Positions 9,204 to 18,367 are shown, counted from the first letter of the stretch. The stretch is 64,000 nucleotides of DNA from Thalassospiraceae bacterium LMO-SO8 (GCA_031655335.1 CP134226.1:1922001-1986000); one strand, 5' to 3'. Notes: a model not told the origin generated them from the sequence alone. Numbers and translations: made by a program.

Positions 9204-10109
9204 ATGGCTCATGCGCCGGCCCCGCTGAACAAATACGTGCTTCACCCCGTCCAGGCGGCGGCGGCGTTCACCGTCTACATGTTCTTCCGCATGCTGCCGC
9301 TCGATTGGGCGTCTGGGCTGGGCGGTCTTCTGGCGCGCACCATCGGGCCGCGCCTGCGCCTGTCCGACCGGGCGCGCCGGAACCTGCGCGCGGTGTTTCC
9401 CGACATGGCGGCGGCCGAGGTCGAGCGCATCGTCCACGGCATGTGGGACAACCTGGGCCGGCTTGCCGCCGAATTCCCCCATTTACAGGAAATCGACGTC
9501 TACGCCGGGAACGGCCGGGTGACCGTCGAAGGCGGCGAATACGTGGACCAGCTGCGCGACGATAATGAGGCGGGTATTTTCTATTCTGCCCATATCGGCA
9601 ATTGGGAAATTTTGGCCCTGGGCGCGACGCAGCGGGGCCTGCCGCTCGACCGCGTCTACCGCGAGGCCAACAACCGTCTCGTCGAATGGCTGTACCGCCA
9701 CGGCCGGGCCGCCGTCGAAGGGGCGCTGATCCCCAAGGGCCCGCAGGGCGTGCGCCAGCTTCTCAACGCCTTTCGCTCGGGCAGCCACCTGGCCATGCTG
9801 GTCGATCAGAAAATGAACGACGGCATCGCCGTGCCGTTCTTCGGCCGCCCGGCCATGACCGCCCCGGCATTGGCCGAACTGGCGCTGCGCCACAACTGCC
9901 CCGTGGTGGCGGCGCGGGTGACGCGGATCAAGGGCGCGACCTTCAAGATGACGGCCCTGCCCCCCGTCCGGTTCGAGAAGACCGGCGACCACAAGGCCGA
10001 TGTGCTCGCCGCGATGACGCAGATCAACAACCAGGTCGAACAATGGGTCCGCGACACGCCGGAACAGTGGTTGTGGCTGCACAATCGCTGGCCCAACGGC
10101 GGAGAATAA
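9204..10109 (+). CDS. lpxL: lipid A late acyltransferase, LpxL/HtrB type
   Basis: This 301-residue protein belongs to the LpxL/LpxM family, which adds a secondary acyl chain to Kdo-lipid A. A hydrophobic N-terminal anchor is followed by the catalytic HIGNWE motif (H-x4-E) and by LVDQKMNDG and AVPFFGRPA. It is the last gene of the lipid A operon, and a strong promoter for the next module starts 11 bases after its stop. The chain length added cannot be predicted, and the symbol refers to the family rather than to a proven specificity. Confidence 0.88.
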   Translation: MAHAPAPLNKYVLHPVQAAAAFTVYMFFRMLPLDWASGLGGLLARTIGPRLRLSDRARRNLRAVFPDMAAAEVERIVHGMWDNLGRLAAEFPHLQEIDVYAGNGRVTVEGGEYVDQLRDDNEAGIFYSAHIGNWEILALGATQRGLPLDRVYREANNRLVEWLYRHGRAAVEGALIPKGPQGVRQLLNAFRSGSHLAMLVDQKMNDGIAVPFFGRPAMTAPALAELALRHNCPVVAARVTRIKGATFKMTALPPVRFEKTGDHKADVLAAMTQINNQVEQWVRDTPEQWLWLHNRWPNGGE

Positions 10110-10120
10110 GGGCCGGAACA

Positions 10121-10148
10121 TTGACATTTGTCGTTATTTATGTATTAT
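10121..10148 (+). promoter_or_regulatory. near-consensus sigma70 promoter for the Xre-RES module
   Basis: A perfect TTGACA (10121-10126) and TATTAT (10143-10148) are separated by 16 bases. Transcription should start near 10155, right at the annotated ATG at 10157. This is the clearest promoter in the window and would make that start leaderless. Confidence 0.75.
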
Positions 10149-10156
10149 AGCGCCAA

Positions 10157-10603
10157 ATGTCTTTTGACGATTTGCAAAGGATCGTTCCGGTGCCCCATCT
10201 TCGTCTTATTGAACCGCACCCCGCCCCGCCGGGGCCGAACTTCTCCGCCGAGGAGGTTCACGCCATGCAACGGGCGGTGATCAACCTGTTCGGCCGCTGG
10301 GACATCACGGACACCCAGGCCGCGACCTTGCTGGGTGAAATCGCGCCGCGCACGTTCCAACGCTGGAAGGCGGGGGAATATGGCCGGGTCGGTCCCGACC
10401 TTGCGGCGCGGTTGTCGAATCTGCTGGGGATTCACAAGGCGCTGCGGTTGCTGTTCAAGGACGCGGAACGCGGTTACGGCTGGATCAGGCGGCCCAACGC
10501 GGCGTTCGGCGAGCGTTCTGCCCTGGCGGTGATGCTGGGTGGGCAACTGACCGATTTGATGCGGGTGCGCCGGTACCTGGACGCCGTCCGGGGGGGCTGG
10601 TGA
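10157..10603 (+). CDS. MbcA/ParS/Xre-type antitoxin
   Basis: This 148-residue protein has the two parts of Xre antitoxins of RES toxins: an HTH-like domain (about residues 30-85, with AATLLGEIAPRTFQRWKAG) and a C-terminal DUF2384 toxin-binding domain (about 90-148). Antitoxins of this family block the RES toxin and usually repress their own promoter. The following toxin gene starts within its stop codon (GTGA overlap). Two starts are possible: the ATG at 10157, which would be leaderless given the promoter, and an internal ATG at 10265 that has a perfect AGGAGG eight bases upstream. Confidence 0.85.
   Translation: MSFDDLQRIVPVPHLRLIEPHPAPPGPNFSAEEVHAMQRAVINLFGRWDITDTQAATLLGEIAPRTFQRWKAGEYGRVGPDLAARLSNLLGIHKALRLLFKDAERGYGWIRRPNAAFGERSALAVMLGGQLTDLMRVRRYLDAVRGGW
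10251..10256 (+). promoter_or_regulatory. strong internal Shine-Dalgarno in the antitoxin gene
   Basis: AGGAGG lies exactly eight bases before an in-frame ATG at 10265. It would give a 112-residue short form that lacks the first 36 residues, including part of the first helix of the HTH domain. Confidence 0.5.
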
Positions 10604-11298
10604 GGGCGCCCACGTCACAGGTGGCGTGGTCCTATCATCGACTTATCAATTCCGCGTATCCCCCCATCGACCTGTTCGAGGATATCGCCGACCCCCAGGA
10701 CTGGCTGCTTTTGGCATCGGCGGAAATAAAGACCAACGCGCGTCTTGCCGAAACCATCGGAAATCTCGACCTTGTGCCGCCGGAACGGCGCGTCGGCGGC
10801 GCGGGCGCTTCCTATGTCATGGCGCCCTTCACCCATGTCAGTCCGGATCGGCCCGGGCGGTTTCACGACGGCACCTTCGGCGCCTTTTACGCCGCCGCCG
10901 GATACGAAACGGCCCTGTTTGAAACGGTTCACCATCAAGCCCGGTTTTGCCGGGCGACGGCGGAGGCGCCGGGGTGGATCGCCGACCTGCGCGAACTCGT
11001 CGGTCGCATTGATGCCGCCTTGGATGACTTGCGGGACGGTGGCTTCGCGGACCTGCTCGATCCCGACGACTATGCGCCGTCTCAGGCCTATGCGCGGGAA
11101 GTCCGCGCCGGCGGCGGCGACGGCATCGTTTATCCCAGCGTTCGGCACGCGGGCGGCGAGTGTTTCGCCGCGTTCCATCCGGACGTGATGGGCATTCCCG
11201 TCCAGGGGCGTCACGTCAGCTATCATTGGGACGGTGGCCGGATTGACCGGATCAAGGATCTAAGCGACGGCCATAAGGTCTATCAGATCGACTCTTGA
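10600..11298 (+). CDS. RES-domain NAD-degrading toxin
   Basis: This 232-residue protein is a RES-domain toxin. Characterised members (Mycobacterium MbcT, Photorhabdus and Sinorhizobium RES) deplete cellular NAD+ by phosphorolysis or hydrolysis. The three name-giving residues appear as R14 in SYHRLIN, a glutamate in YETALFETV (E103 or E108) and S180 in VYPSVRHAGGECFA, so the active site looks intact. The start is GTG at 10600, overlapping the antitoxin stop, so the pair is translationally coupled with the antitoxin first, as usual. Activity is inferred from family and residues. Confidence 0.88.
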   Translation: MRAPTSQVAWSYHRLINSAYPPIDLFEDIADPQDWLLLASAEIKTNARLAETIGNLDLVPPERRVGGAGASYVMAPFTHVSPDRPGRFHDGTFGAFYAAAGYETALFETVHHQARFCRATAEAPGWIADLRELVGRIDAALDDLRDGGFADLLDPDDYAPSQAYAREVRAGGGDGIVYPSVRHAGGECFAAFHPDVMGIPVQGRHVSYHWDGGRIDRIKDLSDGHKVYQIDS

Positions 11299-11323
11299 CG
11301 ATCGGCGGGGAACAGGGCGCCGG

Positions 11324-12154
11324 CTATTCGATGGGCTTCTGCGGGTCGACCAGCAGCGCCGGGTCCAGATGGGTCTTGAACCAGCTGACGCCCCAATGCA
11401 GGTGCGGCCCGGTGACCCGGCCGGTCGCCCCCACGGTGCCGATCTGCATGCCCTTGGTGACGAAGTCGCCTTCCTTCACGGTGATCTTGTCCATGTGGAT
11501 GTAGACCGACGTCAGGCCCAGGCCATGGTCGATCATCACCGTCTTGCCCGTGAAGAACATGTCCTGATTGACCAGGGCGACGATGCCGTCGCCCATTGTC
11601 TTGACCGGCGTGCCGCGGGGGGCGGCGACGTCGACGCCGTTGTGCGGGCTGCGCGGCTCGCCGTTGAGGATGCGCTGGCTGCCGAACACGCCGGAAATGG
11701 GTCCCTCGACCGGCCACATGAAGCCGGTATCGAAAAAGGTCTTGAGCGTCGTGCGTTTGCGTACTTCGGCGATCTGGACCTGGTCCTTCTTGATGCGGGC
11801 GAGGTCTTCCGGCTTGGTCGGGCTGACCTTGCGTTGCGGCAGGCCGTTGATGCGCTGGACTTTGTATTTGCGTTTCTCGATGGCAAGCTCGCGCGTTTCC
11901 GGCAGGCCTTCCGGCGGCTCCGCCCGCAGCACCATCTTCGCCTTGGCCTTGCGCCCGAAGCCGATGATGAAGCTGCCGTCGGGCGCCACGGCCACGGGCT
12001 GCCCGTCGAGCGTCAGTTTGGTCCCCGGTTCAACCTTGCCGGTCACCAGGCCGCCCTGAATGAACTTGCCGGAAAGCTCCAGCGCGAACGCACTTTGAAT
12101 GCCCGCCACGGTGATCGCCGCCGAAAGCAGGAGGGTATGAAGGATATTGGTCAC
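11324..12154 (-). CDS. secreted M23 peptidase (LytM type)
   Basis: This 276-residue protein has a signal peptide (cleavage probably near residue 25, after SAFA) and an N-terminal beta-rich region. Its C-terminal LytM domain has zinc ligands H171, D175 (HNGVDVAAP) and H253 (HLHWG), with catalytic-site H220 and H251. All catalytic residues are kept, so it should be an active peptidoglycan endopeptidase in the periplasm. It overlaps the upstream xseA stop by four bases (ATGA), so the two are cotranscribed. It is convergent with the RES toxin gene. The target cross-link is unknown. Confidence 0.88.
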   Translation of the reverse strand: MTNILHTLLLSAAITVAGIQSAFALELSGKFIQGGLVTGKVEPGTKLTLDGQPVAVAPDGSFIIGFGRKAKAKMVLRAEPPEGLPETRELAIEKRKYKVQRINGLPQRKVSPTKPEDLARIKKDQVQIAEVRKRTTLKTFFDTGFMWPVEGPISGVFGSQRILNGEPRSPHNGVDVAAPRGTPVKTMGDGIVALVNQDMFFTGKTVMIDHGLGLTSVYIHMDKITVKEGDFVTKGMQIGTVGATGRVTGPHLHWGVSWFKTHLDPALLVDPQKPIE

Positions 12155-13614
12155 AGAAGCTGCCCCTGTCGGCCGTCGCCCGGTTTGTCTGGTTTCGGTT
12201 TTCCCGGTGCCTTTGTCTTGTCCGGGGTGTCGTTGCCCGTAACGGTCACTGGCCGCGTTCCGTCGCGGAGACGCAGATCAAGCCGGTCGCCGGTCTTAAG
12301 CCCTTTGGCAGAGGTCACGGGCGCGCCAGCAGGGGCAGTGACCAGGGCGAACCCGCGGTCGAGCACGCGCTGATAGGAATAGCTTTCCAACAGAGCCGAG
12401 GCCTGTGTCAGGCGGTTTCGCGCCCGGTCCACGGCGGCCCGGCCGGCGGTCTTCAGGGCGCGCACTTCCGAGGCGAGGCGGCCGGCCTCCATCTGGATGA
12501 TCTTGTCGGGCCGGGTCAGCCCGGCGGCGGCGCCTGCGAGGCGCGCGCGGCGGCGTTCCAGCCCGCTGCCCAGCGAATGACCCAGGCGGTCGGTCCAATC
12601 GTCGAGCCGCTGCGCCTGTTCCTGCAGCATGCGCGCCGGGTTGGGCAGGGCCCGGGCCGTGGCGTCCAGATTGCGGCGGTGGTCGGCCAGCCGCCGGGAC
12701 ACGGCGCTGGCGATGCGCCGACCGTCTTCCAGAACCTGGGCCAACAGGTCCAGGCGCACCGGCACGGCCATTTCCGCCGCGGCGGTCGGGGTCGGTGCGC
12801 GCCGGTCGGCGGCGAAATCGGCCAGGGTCGTGTCCGTTTCGTGGCCGATCGCCGAAATCACCGGGATCGGACAGTCGGCGATGGCGCGCACGACCTCTTC
12901 CTCGTTGAACGCCCATAAATCCTCCAGGCTGCCGCCGCCGCGGGCGACGATGACCACGTCCGGGCGCGGCACGGGGCCGCCGGCTTGGATATCGCCGAAT
13001 CCACGTATGGCCGCGGCGACCTGCGTGGCGGCGTTCTCACCCTGGACCAGCACGGGCCAGATCAGGACGTGGACCGGGAAGCGGTCGGCCAGCCGGTGCA
13101 GGATGTCGCGGATCACCGCCCCCGTGGGCGAGGTCACGACGCCGATCACGTCCGGCAGGAAGGGAATGTCGCGCTTGCGCTCGGCCGCGAACAGGCCCAG
13201 GGATTCCAGCTTGCGGCGGCGATCCTCCAGCAGCTTCAGAAGCGCGCCCTCGCCGGCCAGTTCCATATGGTCGACCACGACCTGGTATTTGGAGCGCCCG
13301 GGATAGGTGGTCAGCCGCCCGGTGGCGACGATCTCCATGCCGTCCTCGGGCTTGATGGCCAGGCGCCCGGCGGTGCCGCGCCAGCACACGCCGTCGATCA
13401 CCGCATCCGCGTCCTTCAACGCGAAATACAGATGGCCCGAGGCCGCCCGCTTGAAGCCCGAGATTTCGCCCCGGATTCGCACCCATTGAAAGGTCTCCTC
13501 GACCGTGTGTTTCACGGCCTGGGAAATCTCGGAAACGGTAAAGACCGGCAGGTTATGGCTGGTCTCGGTTTCGCCGGGTTGACTCTGCGCGGTGCCGCTG
13601 GAATTGTCGCTCAT
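12151..13614 (-). CDS. xseA: exodeoxyribonuclease VII large subunit
   Basis: This 487-residue protein is the catalytic subunit of ExoVII, which degrades single-stranded DNA to oligonucleotides. An OB-fold domain (about residues 25-120, with WVRIRGEISGF and GHLYFALKD) precedes the nuclease core with VVTSPTGAVIRDI, ARGGGSLEDLWAFN and the GHETDTTLADF motif, and then a long coiled-coil region. The ATG at 13614 (MSDNSSG) is preferred over an upstream in-frame start at 13668, which adds a tail unlike the family. The small subunit gene xseB is not next to it. Confidence 0.92.
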   Translation of the reverse strand: MSDNSSGTAQSQPGETETSHNLPVFTVSEISQAVKHTVEETFQWVRIRGEISGFKRAASGHLYFALKDADAVIDGVCWRGTAGRLAIKPEDGMEIVATGRLTTYPGRSKYQVVVDHMELAGEGALLKLLEDRRRKLESLGLFAAERKRDIPFLPDVIGVVTSPTGAVIRDILHRLADRFPVHVLIWPVLVQGENAATQVAAAIRGFGDIQAGGPVPRPDVVIVARGGGSLEDLWAFNEEEVVRAIADCPIPVISAIGHETDTTLADFAADRRAPTPTAAAEMAVPVRLDLLAQVLEDGRRIASAVSRRLADHRRNLDATARALPNPARMLQEQAQRLDDWTDRLGHSLGSGLERRRARLAGAAAGLTRPDKIIQMEAGRLASEVRALKTAGRAAVDRARNRLTQASALLESYSYQRVLDRGFALVTAPAGAPVTSAKGLKTGDRLDLRLRDGTRPVTVTGNDTPDKTKAPGKPKPDKPGDGRQGQLL

Positions 13615-13715
13615 GGGCGCAGTATGCAAGGCCCAGTGAACGGACACAATACGGCGGGCCGTGACCAAGGCGGAGCGCCGAACGAACCGCCGGAACCGGG
13701 AGGGATTGGGACAGG

Positions 13716-14990
13716 ATGAAGGTACTTGTGGTCGGTTCGGGCGGGCGCGAACATTCCCTTTGCTGGGCCATCGCCAAATCCCCCAAATGCAGCGAACTGT
13801 TCTGCGCCCCCGGCAACGCCGGCACGGCTGCTCTCGCGCGCAACCTTGATATCGAGGCCGAGGATCTGGACGGCATCGTCCGATTCGTCAAGGACAGCGC
13901 CATCGACTTCGTCGTGGTCGGGCCGGAGGGCCCCCTGGTGGCGGGCCTGGTCGACAGACTGGACGCGCTCGGCGTCAAATCCTTCGGGCCGACGGCGGCG
14001 GGGGCGGAATTGGAAGGCTCCAAAGCCTTCACCAAGGATCTTTGCGCGAAGTACGACATTCCGACCGCCGACTACGACCGCTTCGACGAACCGGACGCGG
14101 CCAAGGAATACATCCGCACGCACGGGGCCCCCATCGTGGTCAAGGCCGACGGCCTGGCCGCCGGCAAGGGCGTCATCATCTGCCGCAACGTGAACGAGGC
14201 CTATGCGGCGGTCGACCAGATCATGATCGAGGAAGCCTTCGGCCGCGCCGGCACGGAAATCGTCGTCGAGGAATTCCTCGAAGGCGAGGAAGCCAGCTTC
14301 TTCGCCCTGGTCGACGGAGAAACGGCGCTGCCCCTGGTCGGCGCCCAGGATCACAAGCGCGCCCACGACGGCGACGAAGGCCCCAACACGGGCGGCATGG
14401 GCGCCTATTCCCCGGCCCCCGTCATCGACCAGGCCATGGTCGACCGGGTGATGGCCGAGATCATCGAGCCGACGATCAAGGGCATGGCGGCCGAGGGCAG
14501 GCCCTTCAAGGGGGTGCTCTACGCCGGGCTGATGATCGACGGCGCGGGGCCCAAGCTGATCGAATACAACACCCGGTTCGGCGATCCAGAATGTCAGGTC
14601 ATGATGATGCGCCTGAAATCCGACGTGCTGGAGGTTCTCCTGGCCTGCGCCGAGGGGCGTCTGGCCAAGACCAAGCTGCAATGGCGCGATGAGGTCGCCA
14701 TGACCGTCGTCATGGCCGCCAAGGGTTATCCCGGGAAGTACAAAAAAGGCACGGAAATCAAGGGCCTGGATGCCGCCGGCGCGGTCGAGGGCGTGGTCGT
14801 GTTCCATGCCGGGACGGCGGCGGGTGCCGGCGGCGCGGTGACCGCCAACGGCGGCCGCGTGCTGGGCGTCACGGCGATCGGCAAGGACGTCAAGGAAGCC
14901 CGCGCCCGGGCCTATCAGGCGGTCGATCTGATCGACTGGCCCGAAGGGTTCTGCCGCCGCGACATCGGCTGGCGGGCGATCCAGCGATAG
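13716..14990 (+). CDS. purD: phosphoribosylamine-glycine ligase
   Basis: This 424-residue ATP-grasp enzyme makes glycinamide ribonucleotide, the second step of purine synthesis. It begins [15 protein letters not shown], a family hallmark, and has [23 protein letters not shown] and the ATP-grasp metal site [12 protein letters not shown]. Length is typical. It is divergent from xseA with a 101-base gap, and a hairpin followed by five T residues comes right after its stop, so it is probably monocistronic. Confidence 0.96.
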   Translation: MKVLVVGSGGREHSLCWAIAKSPKCSELFCAPGNAGTAALARNLDIEAEDLDGIVRFVKDSAIDFVVVGPEGPLVAGLVDRLDALGVKSFGPTAAGAELEGSKAFTKDLCAKYDIPTADYDRFDEPDAAKEYIRTHGAPIVVKADGLAAGKGVIICRNVNEAYAAVDQIMIEEAFGRAGTEIVVEEFLEGEEASFFALVDGETALPLVGAQDHKRAHDGDEGPNTGGMGAYSPAPVIDQAMVDRVMAEIIEPTIKGMAAEGRPFKGVLYAGLMIDGAGPKLIEYNTRFGDPECQVMMMRLKSDVLEVLLACAEGRLAKTKLQWRDEVAMTVVMAAKGYPGKYKKGTEIKGLDAAGAVEGVVVFHAGTAAGAGGAVTANGGRVLGVTAIGKDVKEARARAYQAVDLIDWPEGFCRRDIGWRAIQR

Positions 14991-15014
14991 GCCCCGGCGG
15001 GGCCGCCCTTTTTC
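14991..15014 (+). terminator. probable Rho-independent terminator of purD
   Basis: GGCCCC (14991-14996) pairs with GGGGCC (15000-15005) across a three-base loop. Four bases then precede TTTTT at 15010-15014. The hairpin starts one base after the purD stop. Confidence 0.6.
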
Positions 15015-15102
15015 CGGCGGCCTCCGGCCCCTATATAGACCGCACAGACGAACAGCCGCCGCGCGGGACACCGGCGCGGCGGAAGACGGAGGAAACGACG
15101 AC

Positions 15103-15420
15103 ATGGACGACAAGACCCGCACGGAAGTGGAAGCCGCCGCCTTTCGCGGCCTCATCAAGCATTTGCAGAAGCGCACGGACGTGCAGAACATCGACCTGAT
15201 GAATCTGGCCGGGTTCTGCCGCAACTGCCTGGCCAAATGGTACGCCGCCGAGGCCCAGGCCAAGGGCGAGGACGTCGATTACGACGCGGCGCGCACGGTC
15301 GTCTACGGCATGACCTATGACGCATGGAAGGACAAGTTCCAGAAGCCCGCCGACGAAGCGCAGAAAAAGACCTTCGAGGACACCAAGCCGCTGCACGCCG
15401 ACATCAGCGGCCATAACTAG
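15103..15420 (+). CDS. DUF1244 domain protein
   Basis: This 105-residue protein is a member of DUF1244, a small helical family widespread in proteobacteria and of unknown role. The conserved core LMNLAGFCRNCLAKW with its CxxC pair and the YGMTYDAWK segment are present. A GGAGG sequence lies upstream of the ATG. Its stop is followed three bases later by the start of the DUF6352 gene, so they form a two-gene operon. The CRNC pair could bind metal, but that is a guess. Confidence 0.85.
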   Translation: MDDKTRTEVEAAAFRGLIKHLQKRTDVQNIDLMNLAGFCRNCLAKWYAAEAQAKGEDVDYDAARTVVYGMTYDAWKDKFQKPADEAQKKTFEDTKPLHADISGHN

Positions 15421-15423
15421 CCC

Positions 15424-16449
15424 ATGAATACCCCGGCGCCCGATTTCTGGCCCAATTCCGGCTACCATCTGCTGACCCGGAACGGGGCCGGGCATCTGGC
15501 CGTGACGGATGCCTTCCTGCGTGCCTATCTGCAACGTCCGGAAATCGCCCCCATCGCGGAATCCTGCGATGCCGAACGGGCCCTGCACGGCGCCCTGATG
15601 GCCAATCCCCGCGAAGCCGTCGGCGACGGGCGCATCGACGCCATGGCCGACGAAGACGCGCGCGACAACTACCGGGTGCTGCTCGCCTTCCGCGACCGGC
15701 TTGTGGGCGCGGGCACGGTCGAGGCTTGTTACCTGGAAATCTTCCGCTCGGACGGCGTCACCATTCCGCCGCTGTTCATCGATCAGATGGCCCACGTCGT
15801 CGCGCGGCGCGTCATCGACGGCACGGACGACCCGTTCCGCGCCCGCGCGGCGGAACTTCTGTTCCGCGAACAGACGGTGACCTTGAAGGACGGCGCGATT
15901 TTGTTGGGCGATGCGGAAACGGTCGAGATGCTGGCCACCACGGCCGGCATGGGCAGCCTGGGCAAGCTGGTGGTCGGCAGTGGCGCGGCCGCCCGCCAGG
16001 TCGACATGGACGTGTTGCAGACGGACACGGCGGCCATCTATTGGGACCGCAACGAACGCTACGACACGGTGCTCGACATCTCCTTCGCCCGGCCGGGGCT
16101 GGATGCGCTGTGCCGTGTGCTCGAAGCCTGGGTCCGTCATTTCCTACAGGCCGAGGTCTCGATCCAGCCGGTGCAGGAAATCAACGACGAGAAATGGGTC
16201 TGGCATCTGGGCCTGGACGCCGAAGCCTCGACGCTGCTGAACGACCTCTACGAAGGGGAAGATGTCGAGGATGCGCGCATGGAACGGCTGCTGTCGCTGT
16301 TCCGCCTCGACTTCAAGGACCCCAACCAGATGGCCATTGAGGTCCGGGGCAAGCCGATCTATCTGGCGCTCTGCATGACCCCGGGCCAACGCGTGCGCCT
16401 GAAGCCGCAGAACCTGCTGGTCAACCTGCCCCTCGCGGCGGAATCCTGA
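15424..16449 (+). CDS. DUF6352 family protein
   Basis: This 341-residue soluble protein starts DFWPNSGYHLL, the opening I associate with the DUF6352 family seen in alpha- and betaproteobacteria. No catalytic motif is recognisable. The middle (about 190-290) has conserved-looking segments QVDMDVLQTDTAAIYWDRNERYDTVLDI (shown here only to locate it, residues 198-225) and no signal peptide or membrane segment. It directly follows the DUF1244 gene. Function is unknown. Confidence 0.7.
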   Translation: MNTPAPDFWPNSGYHLLTRNGAGHLAVTDAFLRAYLQRPEIAPIAESCDAERALHGALMANPREAVGDGRIDAMADEDARDNYRVLLAFRDRLVGAGTVEACYLEIFRSDGVTIPPLFIDQMAHVVARRVIDGTDDPFRARAAELLFREQTVTLKDGAILLGDAETVEMLATTAGMGSLGKLVVGSGAAARQVDMDVLQTDTAAIYWDRNERYDTVLDISFARPGLDALCRVLEAWVRHFLQAEVSIQPVQEINDEKWVWHLGLDAEASTLLNDLYEGEDVEDARMERLLSLFRLDFKDPNQMAIEVRGKPIYLALCMTPGQRVRLKPQNLLVNLPLAAES

Positions 16450-16468
16450 ATCCTAGAATTTCAACCGC

Positions 16469-16930
16469 TTAGCGGCGGTCCTTGAAAAAGTCTTTCAACA
16501 GCGCCGCCGCCTCCGTCTCGCCCAGGCCGCCGACCACCTCGGGCGCGTGGTGGCAGGTCGGCTGGGTGAAGAACCGGGGGCCGTGCTCGACCCCGCCGCC
16601 CTTTGGATCATAGGCTCCGAAATAAAGCCGCCGGATGCGGGCATGGCTGATGGCGGCGGCGCACATGGCGCAGGGTTCCAGGGTCACGTAGAGATCGCAG
16701 TCGGTCAGGCGCGGCGCGCCTTGCGCCTGCGCCGCGCGGCGCAGCGCCAGGATTTCCGCATGGGCCGTCGGGTCGTGGGTGGCCTCGGTCTCGTTGCCGG
16801 CGCGGGCCAGGACGCGGCCGGTCGCCGCCTCGACCACCACGGCGCCCACGGGCACCTCGCCGCGCGATGCCGCGGCGCGGGCCTCTTCCAGGGCCTGGCT
16901 CATGAAGCTGTTTGATGCCGGTTTGTCCAT
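16469..16930 (-). CDS. tadA: tRNA adenosine(34) deaminase
   Basis: This 153-residue cytidine-deaminase-fold enzyme converts the wobble A34 of tRNA-Arg(ACG) to inosine. The zinc site HAEILAL (ligand His, catalytic Glu) and EPCAMCAAA (the two Cys ligands) is complete, and DPTAHAE precedes it. The ATG at 16930 gives the usual family N terminus; another in-frame ATG lies at 16942. It is divergent from the pseudouridine synthase gene, so this locus holds two RNA-modification genes back to back. A generic nucleoside deaminase role is less likely, given the family fit. Confidence 0.88.
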   Translation of the reverse strand: MDKPASNSFMSQALEEARAAASRGEVPVGAVVVEAATGRVLARAGNETEATHDPTAHAEILALRRAAQAQGAPRLTDCDLYVTLEPCAMCAAAISHARIRRLYFGAYDPKGGGVEHGPRFFTQPTCHHAPEVVGGLGETEAAALLKDFFKDRR

Positions 16931-17004
16931 GGCGCCAACCATACTCGCCGGCCTCCCGTCGTCAATGCTTGCCGCCGCCGCCGTCCGCCCCTAATGTCCC
17001 CGCC

Positions 17005-17784
17005 ATGGCCGAAAAACCCAAGACCGCGAAGACCGCAGACGCCCCCGAACGCATCGCCAAGGTGATCGCCCGCGCGGGCCTGTGCTCGCGCCGCGAGGCC
17101 GAACGCTGGATCGAGGAAGGCCGCGTCATCCTCGACGGCAAGAAACTTCTGACTCCGGCCCAGACGGTGACGGAATCCAGCCTCATCCTGGTCGACGGCA
17201 AGCCCCTGCCGGGCAAGGCGCCGCCCAAGCTGTGGCGCTATCACAAGCCGGTCGGTCTGGTCACCACCCACAAGGACCCGGAAGGCCGGCCGACGGTGTT
17301 CGACCGCCTGCCCAAGGACCTGCCCCGGGTGGTTTCCGTGGGCCGTCTCGACCTCAATTCCGAAGGGCTGTTGCTGCTGACCAACGACGGCGGCCTGGCG
17401 CGGCGCCTGGAACTGCCGTCCAACGGCTGGAACCGGCGCTACCGGGTGCGCGTGCACGGCGCGGTGAAGCCCGAGGATCTGGCCAAACTGGCCCGTGGGG
17501 TGACCGTATCCGGCGTGCGCTATGGCCCGATCAAGGCCGAGATCGACCAGATGGAGCCCGGCGACAAGGTGCGCAAGGGCTTCGCTAACCACTGGCTGAC
17601 CATCAGCCTGTCCGAAGGCAAGAACCGCGAGGTCCGCAAGGTGATGGAACATCTGGGGCTGACCGTGAACCGCCTGATCCGCACGGCCTACGGCCCGTTC
17701 CAGCTGGGCAATCTGGCGCGCGGCGACGTTTACGAAATCAAGGGCAAGACCCTGAAGGAACAGCTGGGCAAGGTTCTATCCTGA
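17005..17784 (+). CDS. RluB-family rRNA pseudouridine synthase
   Basis: This 259-residue protein has an N-terminal S4 RNA-binding domain (about residues 12-60, with [18 protein letters not shown]) and an RsuA/RluB-type synthase domain with the catalytic aspartate in [18 protein letters not shown]. Such enzymes isomerise a specific uridine in 23S or 16S rRNA. The ATG at 17005 (MAEKPK) was chosen because an earlier in-frame ATG at 16912 lies inside the divergent tadA gene. Exact target (RluB-, RluF- or RsuA-like) cannot be fixed by eye. It is followed 16 bases later by rsmD. Confidence 0.88.
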   Translation: MAEKPKTAKTADAPERIAKVIARAGLCSRREAERWIEEGRVILDGKKLLTPAQTVTESSLILVDGKPLPGKAPPKLWRYHKPVGLVTTHKDPEGRPTVFDRLPKDLPRVVSVGRLDLNSEGLLLLTNDGGLARRLELPSNGWNRRYRVRVHGAVKPEDLAKLARGVTVSGVRYGPIKAEIDQMEPGDKVRKGFANHWLTISLSEGKNREVRKVMEHLGLTVNRLIRTAYGPFQLGNLARGDVYEIKGKTLKEQLGKVLS

Positions 17785-17800
17785 TGCGGGGTGTGGCCTG

Positions 17801-18367
17801 ATGCGCATCGTCGCCGGCCGGTTCCGCGGCAAGAAGCTGGCCGCCCCCGAGGGCCGGGATCTGCGCCCGACCTCGGACCGGGCCCGTGAATCGATCTTCA
17901 ATATTCTGGCTCACGGCAAGGCGGCCGTGGATTTGGACGGCATCACCGTCGCCGACATGTTCTGCGGCACGGGGGCGCTGGGGCTCGAGGCGATGTCGCG
18001 GGGGGCCGCCTTCGGCATCTTCGCCGACCGCAATCCGGTCCACCTCAAGATCGCCAAGGACAACGCGGCGGCCATGGGCCTGTGGCGGGAATGTCTGATG
18101 CTGGGGCTCGACTGCACCCATCTGGCGGTGCCGCCGCGCGCCGCCAAGACGCCGGCCGGGCTGGTGTTCCTCGATCCGCCCTACGGTCAGGGCATGGCCG
18201 ATCCGGCTTTGCGCGGCCTGTTGAACAAGAACTGGCTGACCCCCGACGCCACCGTGGTGGTCGAGGTCGGGGCCGAGGAAAGCCTGGCCGGGACGCGCGG
18301 GTTCGAGACGCTGGACGAACGCATCTACGGCGCGGCCAAGGTCTATTTCCTGAAAAGATTGGAATAG
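17801..18367 (+). CDS. rsmD: 16S rRNA (guanine(966)-N2)-methyltransferase
   Basis: This 188-residue SAM-dependent methyltransferase modifies G966 of 16S rRNA. It starts MRIVAGRFRGKKL, a family hallmark, then has the ESIFNIL segment, motif I with MFCGTGALGLEAMSRGA, and the N6-adenine-type motif IV FLDPPYGQG. It follows the pseudouridine synthase gene with a short gap, suggesting a ribosome-modification operon. Its 3' end overlaps the convergent unknown gene by 25 bases. Confidence 0.93.
   Translation: MRIVAGRFRGKKLAAPEGRDLRPTSDRARESIFNILAHGKAAVDLDGITVADMFCGTGALGLEAMSRGAAFGIFADRNPVHLKIAKDNAAAMGLWRECLMLGLDCTHLAVPPRAAKTPAGLVFLDPPYGQGMADPALRGLLNKNWLTPDATVVVEVGAEESLAGTRGFETLDERIYGAAKVYFLKRLE

Noticed and set aside
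12151-13668. Longer xseA start at 13668
   Set aside because: The additional 18 codons do not fit the family N terminus, and the ATG at 13614 is well placed.
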